Notes under the pieces: model-generated
What the model was told of the DNA's origin: nothing
The model's database searches: none
What the model saw: the letters and a program-made list of their open reading frames with translations, nothing else
Made by a program: the position numbers and the translations under genes
Shown: piece by piece, positions 29,692 to 39,118 of the stretch
Numbering within the stretch: position 1 is the stretch's first letter
Layout: the number at the start of each line of letters is the position of its first letter
Assembly: GCF_000429785.1 (NCBI RefSeq)
Contig: NZ_AUCN01000018.1
Span: 124,001-188,000 of the forward strand
DNA length: 64,000 nucleotides
Origin: Chitinibacter tainanensis DSM 15459
GTDB lineage: Bacteria > Pseudomonadota > Gammaproteobacteria > Burkholderiales > Chitinibacteraceae
Reading direction: 5' to 3'

Positions 29692-29697
29692 TATAAT
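29692..29697 (+). promoter_or_regulatory. -10 element of the tRNA-Gly promoter
   Basis: A perfect TATAAT at 29692-29697, 10 bp before the tRNA 5' end; no convincing -35. It is the chromosomal promoter of the disrupted tRNA and would also read into the intact tRNA 54 bp further on. Confidence 0.6.
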
Positions 29698-29707
29698 GCT
29701 TGCTTTC

Positions 29708-29760
29708 GCGGGCGTCGTATAATGGTAATACCCAAGCTTCCCAAGCTTGTGCCGTGGGTT
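29708..29760 (+). pseudogene. tRNA-Gly(CCC), 5' part of a gene split by island insertion
   Basis: Acceptor GCGGGCG, D arm GTAT/ATAC, anticodon stem CAAGC/GCTTG with loop TTCCCAA (anticodon CCC), and the 5' half of the T arm (GTGGGTTC) are present. After 29760 the sequence departs (TTATTGCAGG), so there is no T-stem partner and no 3' acceptor strand. The missing CGATTCCCAT and CGCCCGC are found at 52850-52866, where they complete both stems perfectly. The gene was broken inside the T loop. Confidence 0.9.
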
Positions 29761-29813
29761 CTTATTGCAGGTTAGATTAAATGCATATTGAGGACCCACG
29801 TAAAATGGTCACT

Positions 29814-29884
29814 GCGGGTGTAGTTCAATGGTAGAACGGTAGCTTCCCAAGCTGCATACGAGGGTTCGATTCCCTTCACCCGCT
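29814..29884 (+). tRNA. tRNA-Gly(CCC), complete, island-borne
   Basis: Full cloverleaf: acceptor GCGGGTG/CACCCGC, D arm GTTC/GAAC, anticodon stem GTAGC/GCTGC with loop TTCCCAA (anticodon CCC), T arm GAGGG/CCCTT around TTCGATT, discriminator T. CCA is not encoded (CATC follows). It reads the same codon as the disrupted gene but has different arms and resembles the glyU type of enterobacteria. It lies 53 bp downstream of the broken tRNA and has no obvious promoter of its own, so the original tRNA promoter may drive it. Confidence 0.93.
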
Positions 29885-30252
29885 CATCAATTTTCCTTCG
29901 CTTCTCATTTAGCGATAACGACCGCCAACTTCCCCTCCTGATAAGACTTTTTCTACCGTTCATCAGCTCAGCGTTCTATTTTGACTAAATTAGAAAGTTA
30001 ATATCTATTAACTATTTTTAAGCTAAATAGTTGCAAGTTAACACCTAAAAACTCCAACTAGAATCAGGCCTGAGCGAAATTTACTACACCAATCAAGCCC
30101 ACTTCACCTATGAGTCATTCACTACCAGAATCGTGTTTTTAACGGTAAATGTATAATTAGAAAAAGAATGTTTGCAAGTCTCGCTCTAATGGCGAAATAA
30201 AGAATATTGACTTAGCCTTTACCTATTGGATTATTCATTAGGTAAGTGCGCA
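29885..30252. other. AT-rich spacer at left end of island
   Basis: No gene-like ORF. A/T-rich sequence with short repeats of TTAACT (near 30000-30050); it probably contains the promoter of the recombinase operon but no clear -35/-10 pair stands out. Confidence 0.5.
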
Positions 30253-31656
30253 ATGTTTAAAAACATAACTCTTATTAAGACAAGCCTACACGGCAAGAAG
30301 TCTTGGCGATTACTCGACAGTGACGGGGCCCCAATCCGAGCCTTCGATATCTTTGCCAAGACACTTGAACGCAACTCAGTAAACACTAGAAGCAACTATT
30401 GCAGATGGCTTGCCGAGTTTTTCGATTACCTTTTCGAGGCATCGGTTGAAACCCCGACGGGTCGGGATGGGAACGTAAGCCATAACGACTTAGCAGATGT
30501 GATTGCAGCTTACGACGAATATCTTGTATTCGGCGCTGACTCGGGGAAAGAAATTGCGCGTCGAGTGAATAACACACTGCCTTCTCCAAGAAACTCCAAG
30601 CGCTCATCTGCAACTAAACACGCCGCGATTAAAAGCTTCTTGAAGCTCTCCGAGCGGGTTCGTGAACAAATCCTCGAAATGACCAACAAGGGCGTCGTTA
30701 TTCCCTTCTTAGTTGAAGAGCGCGGGCTGTTCGTAGGTATCGGTAAAAAGAGCAAGATTCCACTCTTCCAGCGAAATGCGATGGTTAACAACTCAATGTT
30801 GGCCGGGGTAATTGCTGGTGGGCCGAAATGGATTGAGGAAGGCATTTTACCGACCTCTGCGCCCGACATAAGCTACGACCAGGAGCAAGCCTTTCCTTTC
30901 AATCGAGTTGGTGACGTCCTAGCTAACTTGACGACCCATCGTGACAGGGCCTTGTATGCTTTTTGCGCTTCAAGCGGCTGCCGGATAAGTGAAGCTCTGC
31001 AATTACTATGGCAAGACATAGATACCACTGCGCGAACTGTAAAGTTAGTAGACCCCAATTGCCGCCTGAATAGTCCGTCTTATCTAGCACTCAGCCCAAA
31101 AGAGCGCGACCAGTTAGTTTGGAAAGGTAGAGCAACACAACTCACCTTGCTCATTGACCCCTTTGCAACGATGTTTTTTGAAGCCTTAGCCTTATATCTT
31201 CGGCACGAATATATACCCCACGGAAGACACGAATTTGTATTTCAGTACATCTGCAATAAGGAAAACCAGGGAGAACCCTACTTCCTAGCCGCAGCGTCTT
31301 CTCGAAATGGGGTTTTAAAGCGGGCAATTCGTCTTAGTGGAATAGAACGAATCAATGGACCTCATTCACTACGGCACATGTATGGAACTTATCTACTGAA
31401 TTACTTTCCACGTCCCGACGGAACGTACGGCCTTCCGCTTGGCCTTGTACAGAAACTCATGGGCCATTGCCAAGCAAAGGACACTGCAAAATACGCCCGC
31501 TATGACAGGGATATTCTCGACGCCGAGTTAGCGTATGCAAATCTAATGGTCTTTGGCAATGGAAAAACCCGTTCTGTTAATGAGTTAAAGCGTCAAGCCT
31601 TGTTGCATCGGCTTTCAGAGGTTGAGGCCAGATTGTTGGAGGAAACAGGTGAATGA
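30253..31656 (+). CDS. Tyrosine recombinase, first gene of recombinase trio
   Basis: 467 aa from ATG 30253 (TTG 30226 is the extreme alternative). The C-terminal half has the integrase catalytic set: Arg244 in SSGCRISEALQLLW, His371-x-x-Arg374 in GPHSLRHMYGTYLL, His405 in LMGHCQAKDT and Tyr414. The N-terminal half is a probable core-binding domain. It overlaps the next gene by 4 bp (ATGA). The arrangement recalls Tn554 TnpA or the first protein (GmtY) of 'gamma-mobile-trio' islands; which family it belongs to needs comparison. It is the likely integrase for the tRNA insertion. Confidence 0.88.
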   Translation: MFKNITLIKTSLHGKKSWRLLDSDGAPIRAFDIFAKTLERNSVNTRSNYCRWLAEFFDYLFEASVETPTGRDGNVSHNDLADVIAAYDEYLVFGADSGKEIARRVNNTLPSPRNSKRSSATKHAAIKSFLKLSERVREQILEMTNKGVVIPFLVEERGLFVGIGKKSKIPLFQRNAMVNNSMLAGVIAGGPKWIEEGILPTSAPDISYDQEQAFPFNRVGDVLANLTTHRDRALYAFCASSGCRISEALQLLWQDIDTTARTVKLVDPNCRLNSPSYLALSPKERDQLVWKGRATQLTLLIDPFATMFFEALALYLRHEYIPHGRHEFVFQYICNKENQGEPYFLAAASSRNGVLKRAIRLSGIERINGPHSLRHMYGTYLLNYFPRPDGTYGLPLGLVQKLMGHCQAKDTAKYARYDRDILDAELAYANLMVFGNGKTRSVNELKRQALLHRLSEVEARLLEETGE

Positions 31657-34600
31657 TAAATACTACAAAAGGTGAAATTGTATTCATTCAAACCGACATG
31701 GAACTCCATTTAAGTATTGTTGCGGCACTAAAAGACGCTAGTAAATGGTTATTGGAAGCATATAGCCTTCAACATCTAGAACTAAACACAGTTACGACGA
31801 AGAACCATCATTCTGTAGCTTTTTCCGCATTCGTTGAGCAATATATTTTGCGAAATGTCACCGATAAATTCGACCATCTTTATGTGAACGACGTATACGC
31901 ATTCATATCTATAGAAAAAGGTAATTGTCCTCCTAGTCTGTATGCAGCTGTGACGCTGATAGAGGACACGACTCAGTATCGAAAGGCACATCTGCCAGCG
32001 CTACGCAGAGGATTTTTAACTTTCCTAGTCGCTTTGCACATTCGTCGAGCAATAGTTCTGCCCTATTTGTTTAAATGGCCAATAAAACTTGAAAAGAGCA
32101 AAACACACAAAATTTTAGGACGTTGCGAGATATGCCCCTTGGAGCGGCTGCCAGAGCTACTCAGGCTCTTACGCTCAGTAAATCCCCGTGAAGGAGCACA
32201 GCAGACTGACAAAGTTTTTTTTGCCTACACTCCGAAACAGCGAGAACGATTCGTTTGGATGGTACAACGACTCATAATTTGCGGAGGCTGGCTAGAACTA
32301 GCCGATGTCAATTATCAAGACATGCTGGCACTTAAAGTCGCTAACGACAAAACACAGTTCTCTGGGTATCCAACCCTTAGTCTGTTAATGATGGCAGACA
32401 TGCTTGAGCGTAAGTATGGCGAGAATTCACCTGTAAATGCGGCTGGCTGGCTTGCAACTCTTTCTAATTCCAAACTATGTAGAGCATTTGTTCGGACTCT
32501 CGAAACTAGGCACACAAATCTCCTTGAACATGCCTTGTCACAAAGCCCCGCAACATTTGCACCGGAAGTGCTTGCAAAAATTGAAATCCTACCGGGGCTT
32601 GAATTAGACCTTCAAAATTATGCAGGTAATTGGGTAACTATTGAACGTGCCTTCTTAATAAGAGGCCGACTGGAGAAGAAAAAAAATCGCATCCATGCAC
32701 TGGGATTCTTCAATATCTACCTGTTTGGCTATTTAGCCTATTGGTATGCAGACAATCCTGACTTCGCATTCAATTTCCCTTCAACACCGGAAAAACTCGT
32801 TTCTGGAGTTTTTGTTTCATATCTTGGGCTACTTGAAAACCAAAAGCGACCATTATCTTTGGTCGAGTTTTTAGAGAAACTGGCTCAAACTCGTAATTGG
32901 GAAGCTTCGAGTCATTATGCAAATCTTAAACAAATTGAAATACTGTTTGAATTTATTGAGCAACACTGCAATTCCTTGCCAGGGTCAAATAATTTCCGCC
33001 AACCGCTTAGTAAGTACGACTACCCTGCCCAGAAAAAATCTACCGGTACAAATAAGCGGCCGATTCCACGTCGTATTTTTTGTCTTTTTCTGTCCTACAT
33101 TGAAACGCTGGTGGCATTTTCGAGCGTCATACTGGAACGATTGGTATCAGGAGAAATTTGCGACAAGGCCTTAATAGGTTTCGACTCAAGCCGAACAATA
33201 ATCGACTGTATTTCTCTACAAAATACACTTGGCTATGTCCCTGTATTATTTCACAAGGGAAAAACATATCCACTCAGGTGGATTCCTAATGTTTTCTATG
33301 CGCAAGCTAAGGTTTTGAAAGGAGTGGGGACTATAAAAGTCCCACATCCTCATGCCCTACATCAAATTCTTGTTTCGCTGTACACCGGCTTACGTCAACA
33401 ACATGTGCAGTGGCTTGACGCTGATACATTCGACCGGCGAATTGATGCTCAGGACAGCAGGGAATTTGCCGAGCTCTACGTCAATACCGACAAAACAAAA
33501 TCAGCTGCCTGGACTCCTTTTGTTAATTTTAGAGTTATCGAAGTGCTTCGGCTTCAAAAAACATGGCGTTCACTGATTGATGAGACTGGATTCAACCAGA
33601 GAGTCTATTACGACAACAATCCCGAAACCAAGTGGGGAACTATTCTTCCGCTGTTTTCATACTACTCAGACGGCAGGCCACATTCGGATGCCATTTACTC
33701 TTCCTGTTGGTTTAGGCTACTTGGTGGCCTCCAAGCCTTACTCGGCCAAACTGGTGAGCGCGAGCTTAGCTTGATTCGCTTATTGCCGACAGGCGTAGGC
33801 TATGCCGACCTTAACATCGCGGAACAATTAAAAGCATACGGAAGTAAGCAGCAACAAATTTGTGAAGTAGCCATAAAATCAAATATTACCCCACACAGCG
33901 CACGCTCTAGTGTTATATCTCACACGATTGGATTACTTCCAGCAGACCTCATTGGCCGCTATTTGACTGGCCAGACAGAAGCAACGGTACCTCATTACGT
34001 AGTGCCCGACGAGGAAGAGACTTTTGCGGAACAAGTACGCCAGAATTTAGTTCTCAAGCAAAAAGGCTACGAGAATGGATATGAGGAAATGTTAAAGGCC
34101 TCACCGAGGCGAAAAGGCGCTTACATTAAAGCGGATGAAGTCAATTCAAACCTGTCGAGAAGTCTCAAATCTAACATTGAAGAAACGCTTCCCGCATATG
34201 GCTGTATAAGCCTGGGCTTCGGTGAGGCGAATAAAACAGGTCTTGATATCCTGCGCGAAACTAGGGCCGCAGGAGCGGTTGAAAATAAGACAGAAATCTG
34301 CCCATACGGCAATCACTGCCCTTCAGATGTGGTCAGCCAACTCAAAGGCTGGAGGCGTTGTGGCCCCTGTGTATACGCAGTTCGTTCCATAGACCACCTA
34401 CCTGCAATTACTGCAAAAGCGCGCCAAGTGCTCGAAGGACTTGCTGAAATTGAGTCTTGGATAGCAACAGCAGAAAATGATGAAAATTACTCGGCAGATG
34501 AATTAGATGCACTAGAACAAACACGTGACATTCTTGCAGAAGACTTCGTTGCTTGGCAGTTGGCAGTCGAGGTACTTGAAACGATGCGCCAACGTATTGC

Positions 34601-34991
34601 ATCTGGCGCAAGCAACAAATCATGGCATATCCAAAAACCGGAGATTATCGAAAAAAATCTTCGCCAGACCGCATTTCCCAATAACGCAACTGAGTACATA
34701 CTAGCTCGCCTCCAAGAAAGCGAGGCTTTTCCTATGCTAGAAAGCCCACAAATCCGTGCGAAATTCGATTTGATGCGGCGGCATATATTAGCAAATACGG
34801 GAAACATACGAGCAGCCTTCAATTTGGAAACTTGTACCAATCCAGCTGCTGAGTTATTGGGATTGATTCGCTCAATTGTGGCTGCCAATAAAATGACGCT
34901 TGAGGACCTGAAAGAAATGCTTGAGTCTGATTCATTTCTTGAGTCGATGCCGCCTCGACTGTTCAAGCTAATACCCCCCGATTCAAAATGA
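31653..34991 (+). CDS. Very large tyrosine-recombinase-like protein, second gene of trio
   Basis: 1112 aa. A recognisable catalytic pattern lies in the middle: Arg581 in LYTGLRQQHVQWLD, His748-x-x-Arg751 in TPHSARSSVI, and His781-Tyr782 in TGQTEATVPHYV. After it comes a probable zinc site, CPYGNHC (about 883) with CGPC about 17 residues later, then a long helical C-terminus. The N-terminal 500 residues show nothing I recognise. Start overlaps the previous stop (ATGA) and its stop overlaps the next start (ATGA). It matches the place of TnpB in Tn554 or the large GmtZ-like protein in trio islands but is larger than TnpB. Confidence 0.8.
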   Translation: MINTTKGEIVFIQTDMELHLSIVAALKDASKWLLEAYSLQHLELNTVTTKNHHSVAFSAFVEQYILRNVTDKFDHLYVNDVYAFISIEKGNCPPSLYAAVTLIEDTTQYRKAHLPALRRGFLTFLVALHIRRAIVLPYLFKWPIKLEKSKTHKILGRCEICPLERLPELLRLLRSVNPREGAQQTDKVFFAYTPKQRERFVWMVQRLIICGGWLELADVNYQDMLALKVANDKTQFSGYPTLSLLMMADMLERKYGENSPVNAAGWLATLSNSKLCRAFVRTLETRHTNLLEHALSQSPATFAPEVLAKIEILPGLELDLQNYAGNWVTIERAFLIRGRLEKKKNRIHALGFFNIYLFGYLAYWYADNPDFAFNFPSTPEKLVSGVFVSYLGLLENQKRPLSLVEFLEKLAQTRNWEASSHYANLKQIEILFEFIEQHCNSLPGSNNFRQPLSKYDYPAQKKSTGTNKRPIPRRIFCLFLSYIETLVAFSSVILERLVSGEICDKALIGFDSSRTIIDCISLQNTLGYVPVLFHKGKTYPLRWIPNVFYAQAKVLKGVGTIKVPHPHALHQILVSLYTGLRQQHVQWLDADTFDRRIDAQDSREFAELYVNTDKTKSAAWTPFVNFRVIEVLRLQKTWRSLIDETGFNQRVYYDNNPETKWGTILPLFSYYSDGRPHSDAIYSSCWFRLLGGLQALLGQTGERELSLIRLLPTGVGYADLNIAEQLKAYGSKQQQICEVAIKSNITPHSARSSVISHTIGLLPADLIGRYLTGQTEATVPHYVVPDEEETFAEQVRQNLVLKQKGYENGYEEMLKASPRRKGAYIKADEVNSNLSRSLKSNIEETLPAYGCISLGFGEANKTGLDILRETRAAGAVENKTEICPYGNHCPSDVVSQLKGWRRCGPCVYAVRSIDHLPAITAKARQVLEGLAEIESWIATAENDENYSADELDALEQTRDILAEDFVAWQLAVEVLETMRQRIASGASNKSWHIQKPEIIEKNLRQTAFPNNATEYILARLQESEAFPMLESPQIRAKFDLMRRHILANTGNIRAAFNLETCTNPAAELLGLIRSIVAANKMTLEDLKEMLESDSFLESMPPRLFKLIPPDSK

Positions 34992-35677
34992 CAAAAGCCA
35001 AATCGCAAGACACTAAACTATCGCGTTCCCGCTCCGAGAATCCGTTTCGTGAACATCAAGAAAAGGTAGTAGCGGAACGCGAGGAAATAATTGCTAGTTA
35101 CCTTGCTTCATTACGCAAAACTCGGGCTGAATTTAAATTCATTACAGATTTGGCAAAAGCTGTTGCTAGACAAATTGAAATGACAGAGGGTGCCCCCTGT
35201 AGCTTTACGACCCTGCTACGAAACGAGCGGTATAAAATCTTTCTACTTAATTTCATGACCATGCGGTCCGGCACCGAAACTATCAAGGCATCGGAGCCCA
35301 AAGCTCAAGCACTCATTTATAGGATTGAATTGGAATTAGGGAACACGAAGCGTGATAACGAACGCCTGCGGAACTATATCAAGGCGATAGAACTTCAGCT
35401 GTTAGATAAACAAGCTGGCACGACGCTGTCTCCTGTGCAAAATTCGGACAGCACTGAAAGATTGATAAAGCTATCAAACGATAAGGCGCTTGTCTGCAAA
35501 GCCTTGTGGTTGGTGTTGGAGCACTTCAGAGACCTAATGAGTATTGATGTGGACCGTGGCTGCATAATTGACCGTTCAGCATCTTTGCGCAAGAACGTAA
35601 TAGTAGAGCCTGGCACTTCGGAGCCATTTCTAGAATGGGTGAACTCCAACCAAAGTATTGGAAAAAATCCTTATTAG
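34988..35677 (+). CDS. Small coiled-coil protein, third gene of recombinase trio
   Basis: 229 aa, basic, mostly helical. An N-terminal helix (FREHQEKVVAEREEIIASYLASLRKTRAEFKF), a middle segment (CSFTTLLRNERYKIFLLNFM) and a heptad-like coiled coil (ELELGNTKRDNERLRNYIKAIELQL). No catalytic residues. It overlaps the large recombinase gene by 4 bp. Size, place and coiled coil resemble TnpC of Tn554 or GmtX-like proteins, which help integration or orientation; this is by analogy only. Confidence 0.7.
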   Translation: MTKAKSQDTKLSRSRSENPFREHQEKVVAEREEIIASYLASLRKTRAEFKFITDLAKAVARQIEMTEGAPCSFTTLLRNERYKIFLLNFMTMRSGTETIKASEPKAQALIYRIELELGNTKRDNERLRNYIKAIELQLLDKQAGTTLSPVQNSDSTERLIKLSNDKALVCKALWLVLEHFRDLMSIDVDRGCIIDRSASLRKNVIVEPGTSEPFLEWVNSNQSIGKNPY

Positions 35678-35731
35678 CTACAAATTTACCCCCAAATGCT
35701 ATGGAGAGAAGGTTATCTCATGCAATTAGCC

Positions 35732-36913
35732 CTATTTTAACTGCACAGCCTTCTTCCATTCAGGCGCCTGCCATTCCCAAACATGTATCTCCTCAAATGT
35801 CTTGGGCAACAGCATACGACCAATCTCAATACTCGCGGACAATGGCGTTGCTGGATGAAGGTGCATTACACGAACTCCTGCATTAGTTAGTTTTAGCAGG
35901 AAGTTGTCGAATTCACGACGGAAGCTAAGTAGATGCGTTTGCTTCCGGATAATGCCCCGGCCTGGAGCTGCTGCACTGAACTCTACGACCTCCCGACCAA
36001 ATGGATGTACAGCCTTACCGGAAATGCTAACAACCACCGATACTTCACGCGGAAGTTTTCTTGGCACATCGTAAACATAGCTAGGCTCAAAGCACGAGTC
36101 ACTCTTGTCCCATAACCAACCATCGTTGGGTAGGTCCATAACATTGGCACGCGTCTTGTCACCAATAAGTACACCAAGTTTCATCAGCATGGGAATCGGA
36201 GCAAAGCCGGCAATGCTTAAGTGTGCATTACCATTGCGTTCAGTGAGTTCGGGGTGAATACGTCGGTTATAGACGTCGGTAAGCGCTTTATTTGCTCGTG
36301 GCCAAAAATCTGGGTCATTATCCTGAAAGTCAAAGTCACTTCGATTGATGTGTATGTGGCTGCCCCGAGGGAACAGCTTATAGTCGCTGTTCTCCAGCAT
36401 AGCAAAGTGAATCTGCTCCACGTCAATGTTTGTTACGTGCGTCCCAATGGGGAACGTCATCAGCAGTGGCAAACTCTCCAGCACGCCCGTGGCGGAGTAG
36501 ATGCGCTGAATACGGGCCTCATGCTCGCGTTTCATGGCTTGGAGTTGTTGCGTGGTGAACTTGTTATTTTTACCGTGCCGGTCGATACGAGCGTGGCAGT
36601 CATAGCAAGCCAGCATCAGGTTGTTGACGTCCTTGGCTAAGCGCTCCGACTCACCCTTCACGCCCCGTGCGCCTCCAGGACTATCCGCAATGATGTGCGC
36701 ATGCTCGCCTGTGAAGGTTTTTTCCTTGGTCAAGAAGTCGCGCCCCACCGGCTTGCAGCAGCCGCGAAATTCACAGCGACCGGCAGCCGCCACCCAAAGG
36801 TCGCGCCGCACTTCGACGGGAATACGGGCGCGGTCCTGGGTGCGAGTTTCTTTCGTATGAGCAGGCGCTTTTACCACAGCCTTAGCCGGTGCAATGGTTT
36901 TCTTGGTTGCCAA
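35732..36913 (-). CDS. cap5: CBASS effector Cap5 (HNH nuclease-SAVED)
   Basis: 393 aa. The N-terminus is an HNH endonuclease with zinc cysteines: Cys47 and Cys52, His71/His73 (GEHAHIIADSPGGARG), Asn98, Cys103-x-x-Cys106-His107. The rest is a SAVED cyclic-nucleotide sensor (SIAGFAPIPMLMKLGVLIGDKT; HLHPATPLSASIEIGRMLLPKTFEEIHVWEWQ). In known Cap5 proteins, ligand binding by SAVED drives assembly and non-specific DNA degradation, killing the infected cell. It is last in the operon and overlaps cap3 by 32 bp. Confidence 0.9.
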   Translation of the reverse strand: MATKKTIAPAKAVVKAPAHTKETRTQDRARIPVEVRRDLWVAAAGRCEFRGCCKPVGRDFLTKEKTFTGEHAHIIADSPGGARGVKGESERLAKDVNNLMLACYDCHARIDRHGKNNKFTTQQLQAMKREHEARIQRIYSATGVLESLPLLMTFPIGTHVTNIDVEQIHFAMLENSDYKLFPRGSHIHINRSDFDFQDNDPDFWPRANKALTDVYNRRIHPELTERNGNAHLSIAGFAPIPMLMKLGVLIGDKTRANVMDLPNDGWLWDKSDSCFEPSYVYDVPRKLPREVSVVVSISGKAVHPFGREVVEFSAAAPGRGIIRKQTHLLSFRREFDNFLLKLTNAGVRVMHLHPATPLSASIEIGRMLLPKTFEEIHVWEWQAPEWKKAVQLK

Positions 36914-37388
36914 TCTTTTTCTCCAACTTCAATTCTCGAAACGAGCCTCGGCGGCTCAGAGTCCAAACGCGGATACTACGAGTGCCAATGATGGGAAAAA
37001 ACAGACGGTCGCCTTCAAACGTATCCCCCGATACAGCCTGCTCCCAGTCTCTTCGGTCAACACTACTGGGCGTCGGGTCGAGTTCAGGGTGCGTGTGCCA
37101 CAAACCGAGGTAGGCCGATGTGTGCCCCTGCTCCAGCCAACGCTGGCGCGCGATATATTCGTGCTTGGACGACCGAAAGAAACTGAACCTGCTGCGGCGG
37201 TCGCTATCCTGAGGAGTAGACACCTCGTCAACAACCACGTCGTGCGAGTCCAGTAGGTGGCGACCTAGCAGTATTCCTCCGGCCTCGCAGTGCCACCTGC
37301 GTCGCTGCGCGAAAGCTTGCATTTGCTGCAAAGCGTGCTCGACGATGATGAGCCGCCGGCTCGGTGTGACTCGATAAACCAGCCTCAT
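36882..37388 (-). CDS. cap3: CBASS Cap3 JAB/JAMM deconjugating peptidase
   Basis: 168 aa. JAMM metalloprotease residues are all present: Glu35 (CEAGGILLGR), His98-x-His100 (GLWHTHPELDP), Asp111 (SSVDRRDW). In type II CBASS, Cap3 removes the CD-NTase from its Cap2-made conjugates and so tunes signalling. Start ATG overlaps the cap2 stop by 4 bp. The last 30 residues are basic and overlap cap5. Confidence 0.92.
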   Translation of the reverse strand: MRLVYRVTPSRRLIIVEHALQQMQAFAQRRRWHCEAGGILLGRHLLDSHDVVVDEVSTPQDSDRRSRFSFFRSSKHEYIARQRWLEQGHTSAYLGLWHTHPELDPTPSSVDRRDWEQAVSGDTFEGDRLFFPIIGTRSIRVWTLSRRGSFRELKLEKKIGNQENHCTG

Positions 37389-39118
37389 GCTGCTCCCTTA
37401 GGCGCACGGCAGTGGCTGCACGCCCGGCCGAACACCTGCCGTGTCGCTTCTTCTGGAAGCGTCGTTCGTGCGGACTGGAACCAAGGTGTCGTGCGCAGCC
37501 CATGTTGGGCTGCTACCCTGCCTTCTCCTACCCAGAACCGGTAGGAGGCAGCTCGGCCCGGGTTACCCGCAGCCACCTCAGTCATCGCCGAAAGGATGTG
37601 CTCTGTCGCCAGCAAACCCGTGCGCCGAGCCTGGATAGGGCCGAACGGGACAAATGCACCTGCACAGCCTGTGAGATTGCGGGTGACGGGCTGGTTTGGT
37701 TCCAGAAAAGACGTGCGCGAAGCCAAGGATGATTGGCCCTCATCATCGCGATAGGCGCAGTCGAGGCAGCCTTCCCCTTTGGTCCACATCAGTACCGAGT
37801 GCCCACCCAAGTCTAGGGCCTCCAGCCAGGTAAAGACGATAGGCAGGTCAAACCGCGTGCCCTTGAACGAGCGCGAAAATGAGCGCTCGATGGACGGTGC
37901 GCCGAACGCGACCACGATACCGTCATATTTGCTGAGGTCGGCAGTTGTGAGCCATTTCTGGGCGGTCGTGCAGACCGGCGTGATGTTCAGGCCCGGGTAG
38001 CGCCGTTCCAGCGCCAGCTGTAGGCCCTTCGGCTTGCTAATGTCGATGTACAGGGGCTGCAGAAGGTGTCGAAAGATGTTTTCTTCCGAATATACATCGT
38101 GGTCTACCACTGTGAGCTTGCCCACACCAGCCGCCGCTAGGGTATCGATGACAACACAACCGATGGCACCTGCACCCAGCACGGCTACGTGCTTTCCGAG
38201 CAAGTCCAGAGATGCGCCACCTCGCTCACGCATGTAGTTGGGGGTTAGGCGACGCATAGTTAGCGGCGTAACTGGTGACTTCTTGTCAACGACCCCGCGG
38301 AGTGCGCCGAAGGTAATGCCGACCAACGAGCGGCCCCCAGCTTGGCGAGGCACTGACACTAGTAGGGCCAGCCGCTTGGGTGAGTTCTTAGACGGGCCTA
38401 GCAACTCGTTCCATAGCTTCAGTTGGTCGGGCGACAGGCGTTGATGAACATCATCGATGAACGCGGCCGTCAGCCTGTCCGGCTGCGCGGGCGGCAACGC
38501 CAGCGCGTCAACGTGAACGTACAAGGCACGCTGCCCCGCGAGCTTGTTGTCTTTTACTTCCCAGGGTAGCTCGGCGTCTCGCTCCACGAAATACCACTTC
38601 GGCTTGCCAAGTTTCGAATCCACGAACCCCTTGACCATGCGCGAGTTTCCATCGACCTCAAAGTAGGAGCGGGACCGCAATGAGTCCGGCAGGTGCAGCC
38701 AGTACCCCTCAAGCTCGTTGAAGAATTCGATGTGGCCGGTGGATGCATCCACTGCGGAGCTCTCAAGCAGGTCATATGCTTTGAGAACCGTGTGCGCCAC
38801 TATGTCTGCCGGACGGCTTGGGTCGAGCGACAGCCCCTGACCGTCGTCGATGCACACTACCCCGGAGTAGCTAACATGTGCGAGAGGCTCCTCCGGGGGC
38901 AGAGTCCAGACCCTCGGCAGCCGCAACTGGGCCTCGTCGCAATCGACGTACACAGGCCAAATGCGCGTTGAACCTGTTAGCTCGACCCCCAGACAATTCG
39001 GTGCAGTGCCGTCTAAGCGGACGACCTCGATGCCACGCAAGCCACAAGCTTTCATGACAGCCTCGAATGTGGCATCAACCTTCGTGGGGTCGGCCGCCTC
39101 GATGGCAGACTCCGTCAT
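37385..39118 (-). CDS. cap2: CBASS Cap2 E2-E1 fusion
   Basis: 577 aa. An N-terminal E2-like domain with likely catalytic Cys89 (HVSYSGVVCIDDG) is followed by a linker and an E1/ThiF adenylation domain with GAGAIG (315-320), Asp339/341 (TVVDHDVYSEENIFRH) and Arg350. Cysteine pairs CLDC (451-454) and CSHC (567-570) could bind zinc; Cys484 is another conserved-looking cysteine. In studied systems Cap2 conjugates the CD-NTase C-terminus to target proteins and boosts its activity. It overlaps both neighbours by 4 bp. Confidence 0.93.
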   Translation of the reverse strand: MTESAIEAADPTKVDATFEAVMKACGLRGIEVVRLDGTAPNCLGVELTGSTRIWPVYVDCDEAQLRLPRVWTLPPEEPLAHVSYSGVVCIDDGQGLSLDPSRPADIVAHTVLKAYDLLESSAVDASTGHIEFFNELEGYWLHLPDSLRSRSYFEVDGNSRMVKGFVDSKLGKPKWYFVERDAELPWEVKDNKLAGQRALYVHVDALALPPAQPDRLTAAFIDDVHQRLSPDQLKLWNELLGPSKNSPKRLALLVSVPRQAGGRSLVGITFGALRGVVDKKSPVTPLTMRRLTPNYMRERGGASLDLLGKHVAVLGAGAIGCVVIDTLAAAGVGKLTVVDHDVYSEENIFRHLLQPLYIDISKPKGLQLALERRYPGLNITPVCTTAQKWLTTADLSKYDGIVVAFGAPSIERSFSRSFKGTRFDLPIVFTWLEALDLGGHSVLMWTKGEGCLDCAYRDDEGQSSLASRTSFLEPNQPVTRNLTGCAGAFVPFGPIQARRTGLLATEHILSAMTEVAAGNPGRAASYRFWVGEGRVAAQHGLRTTPWFQSARTTLPEEATRQVFGRACSHCRAPKGAA

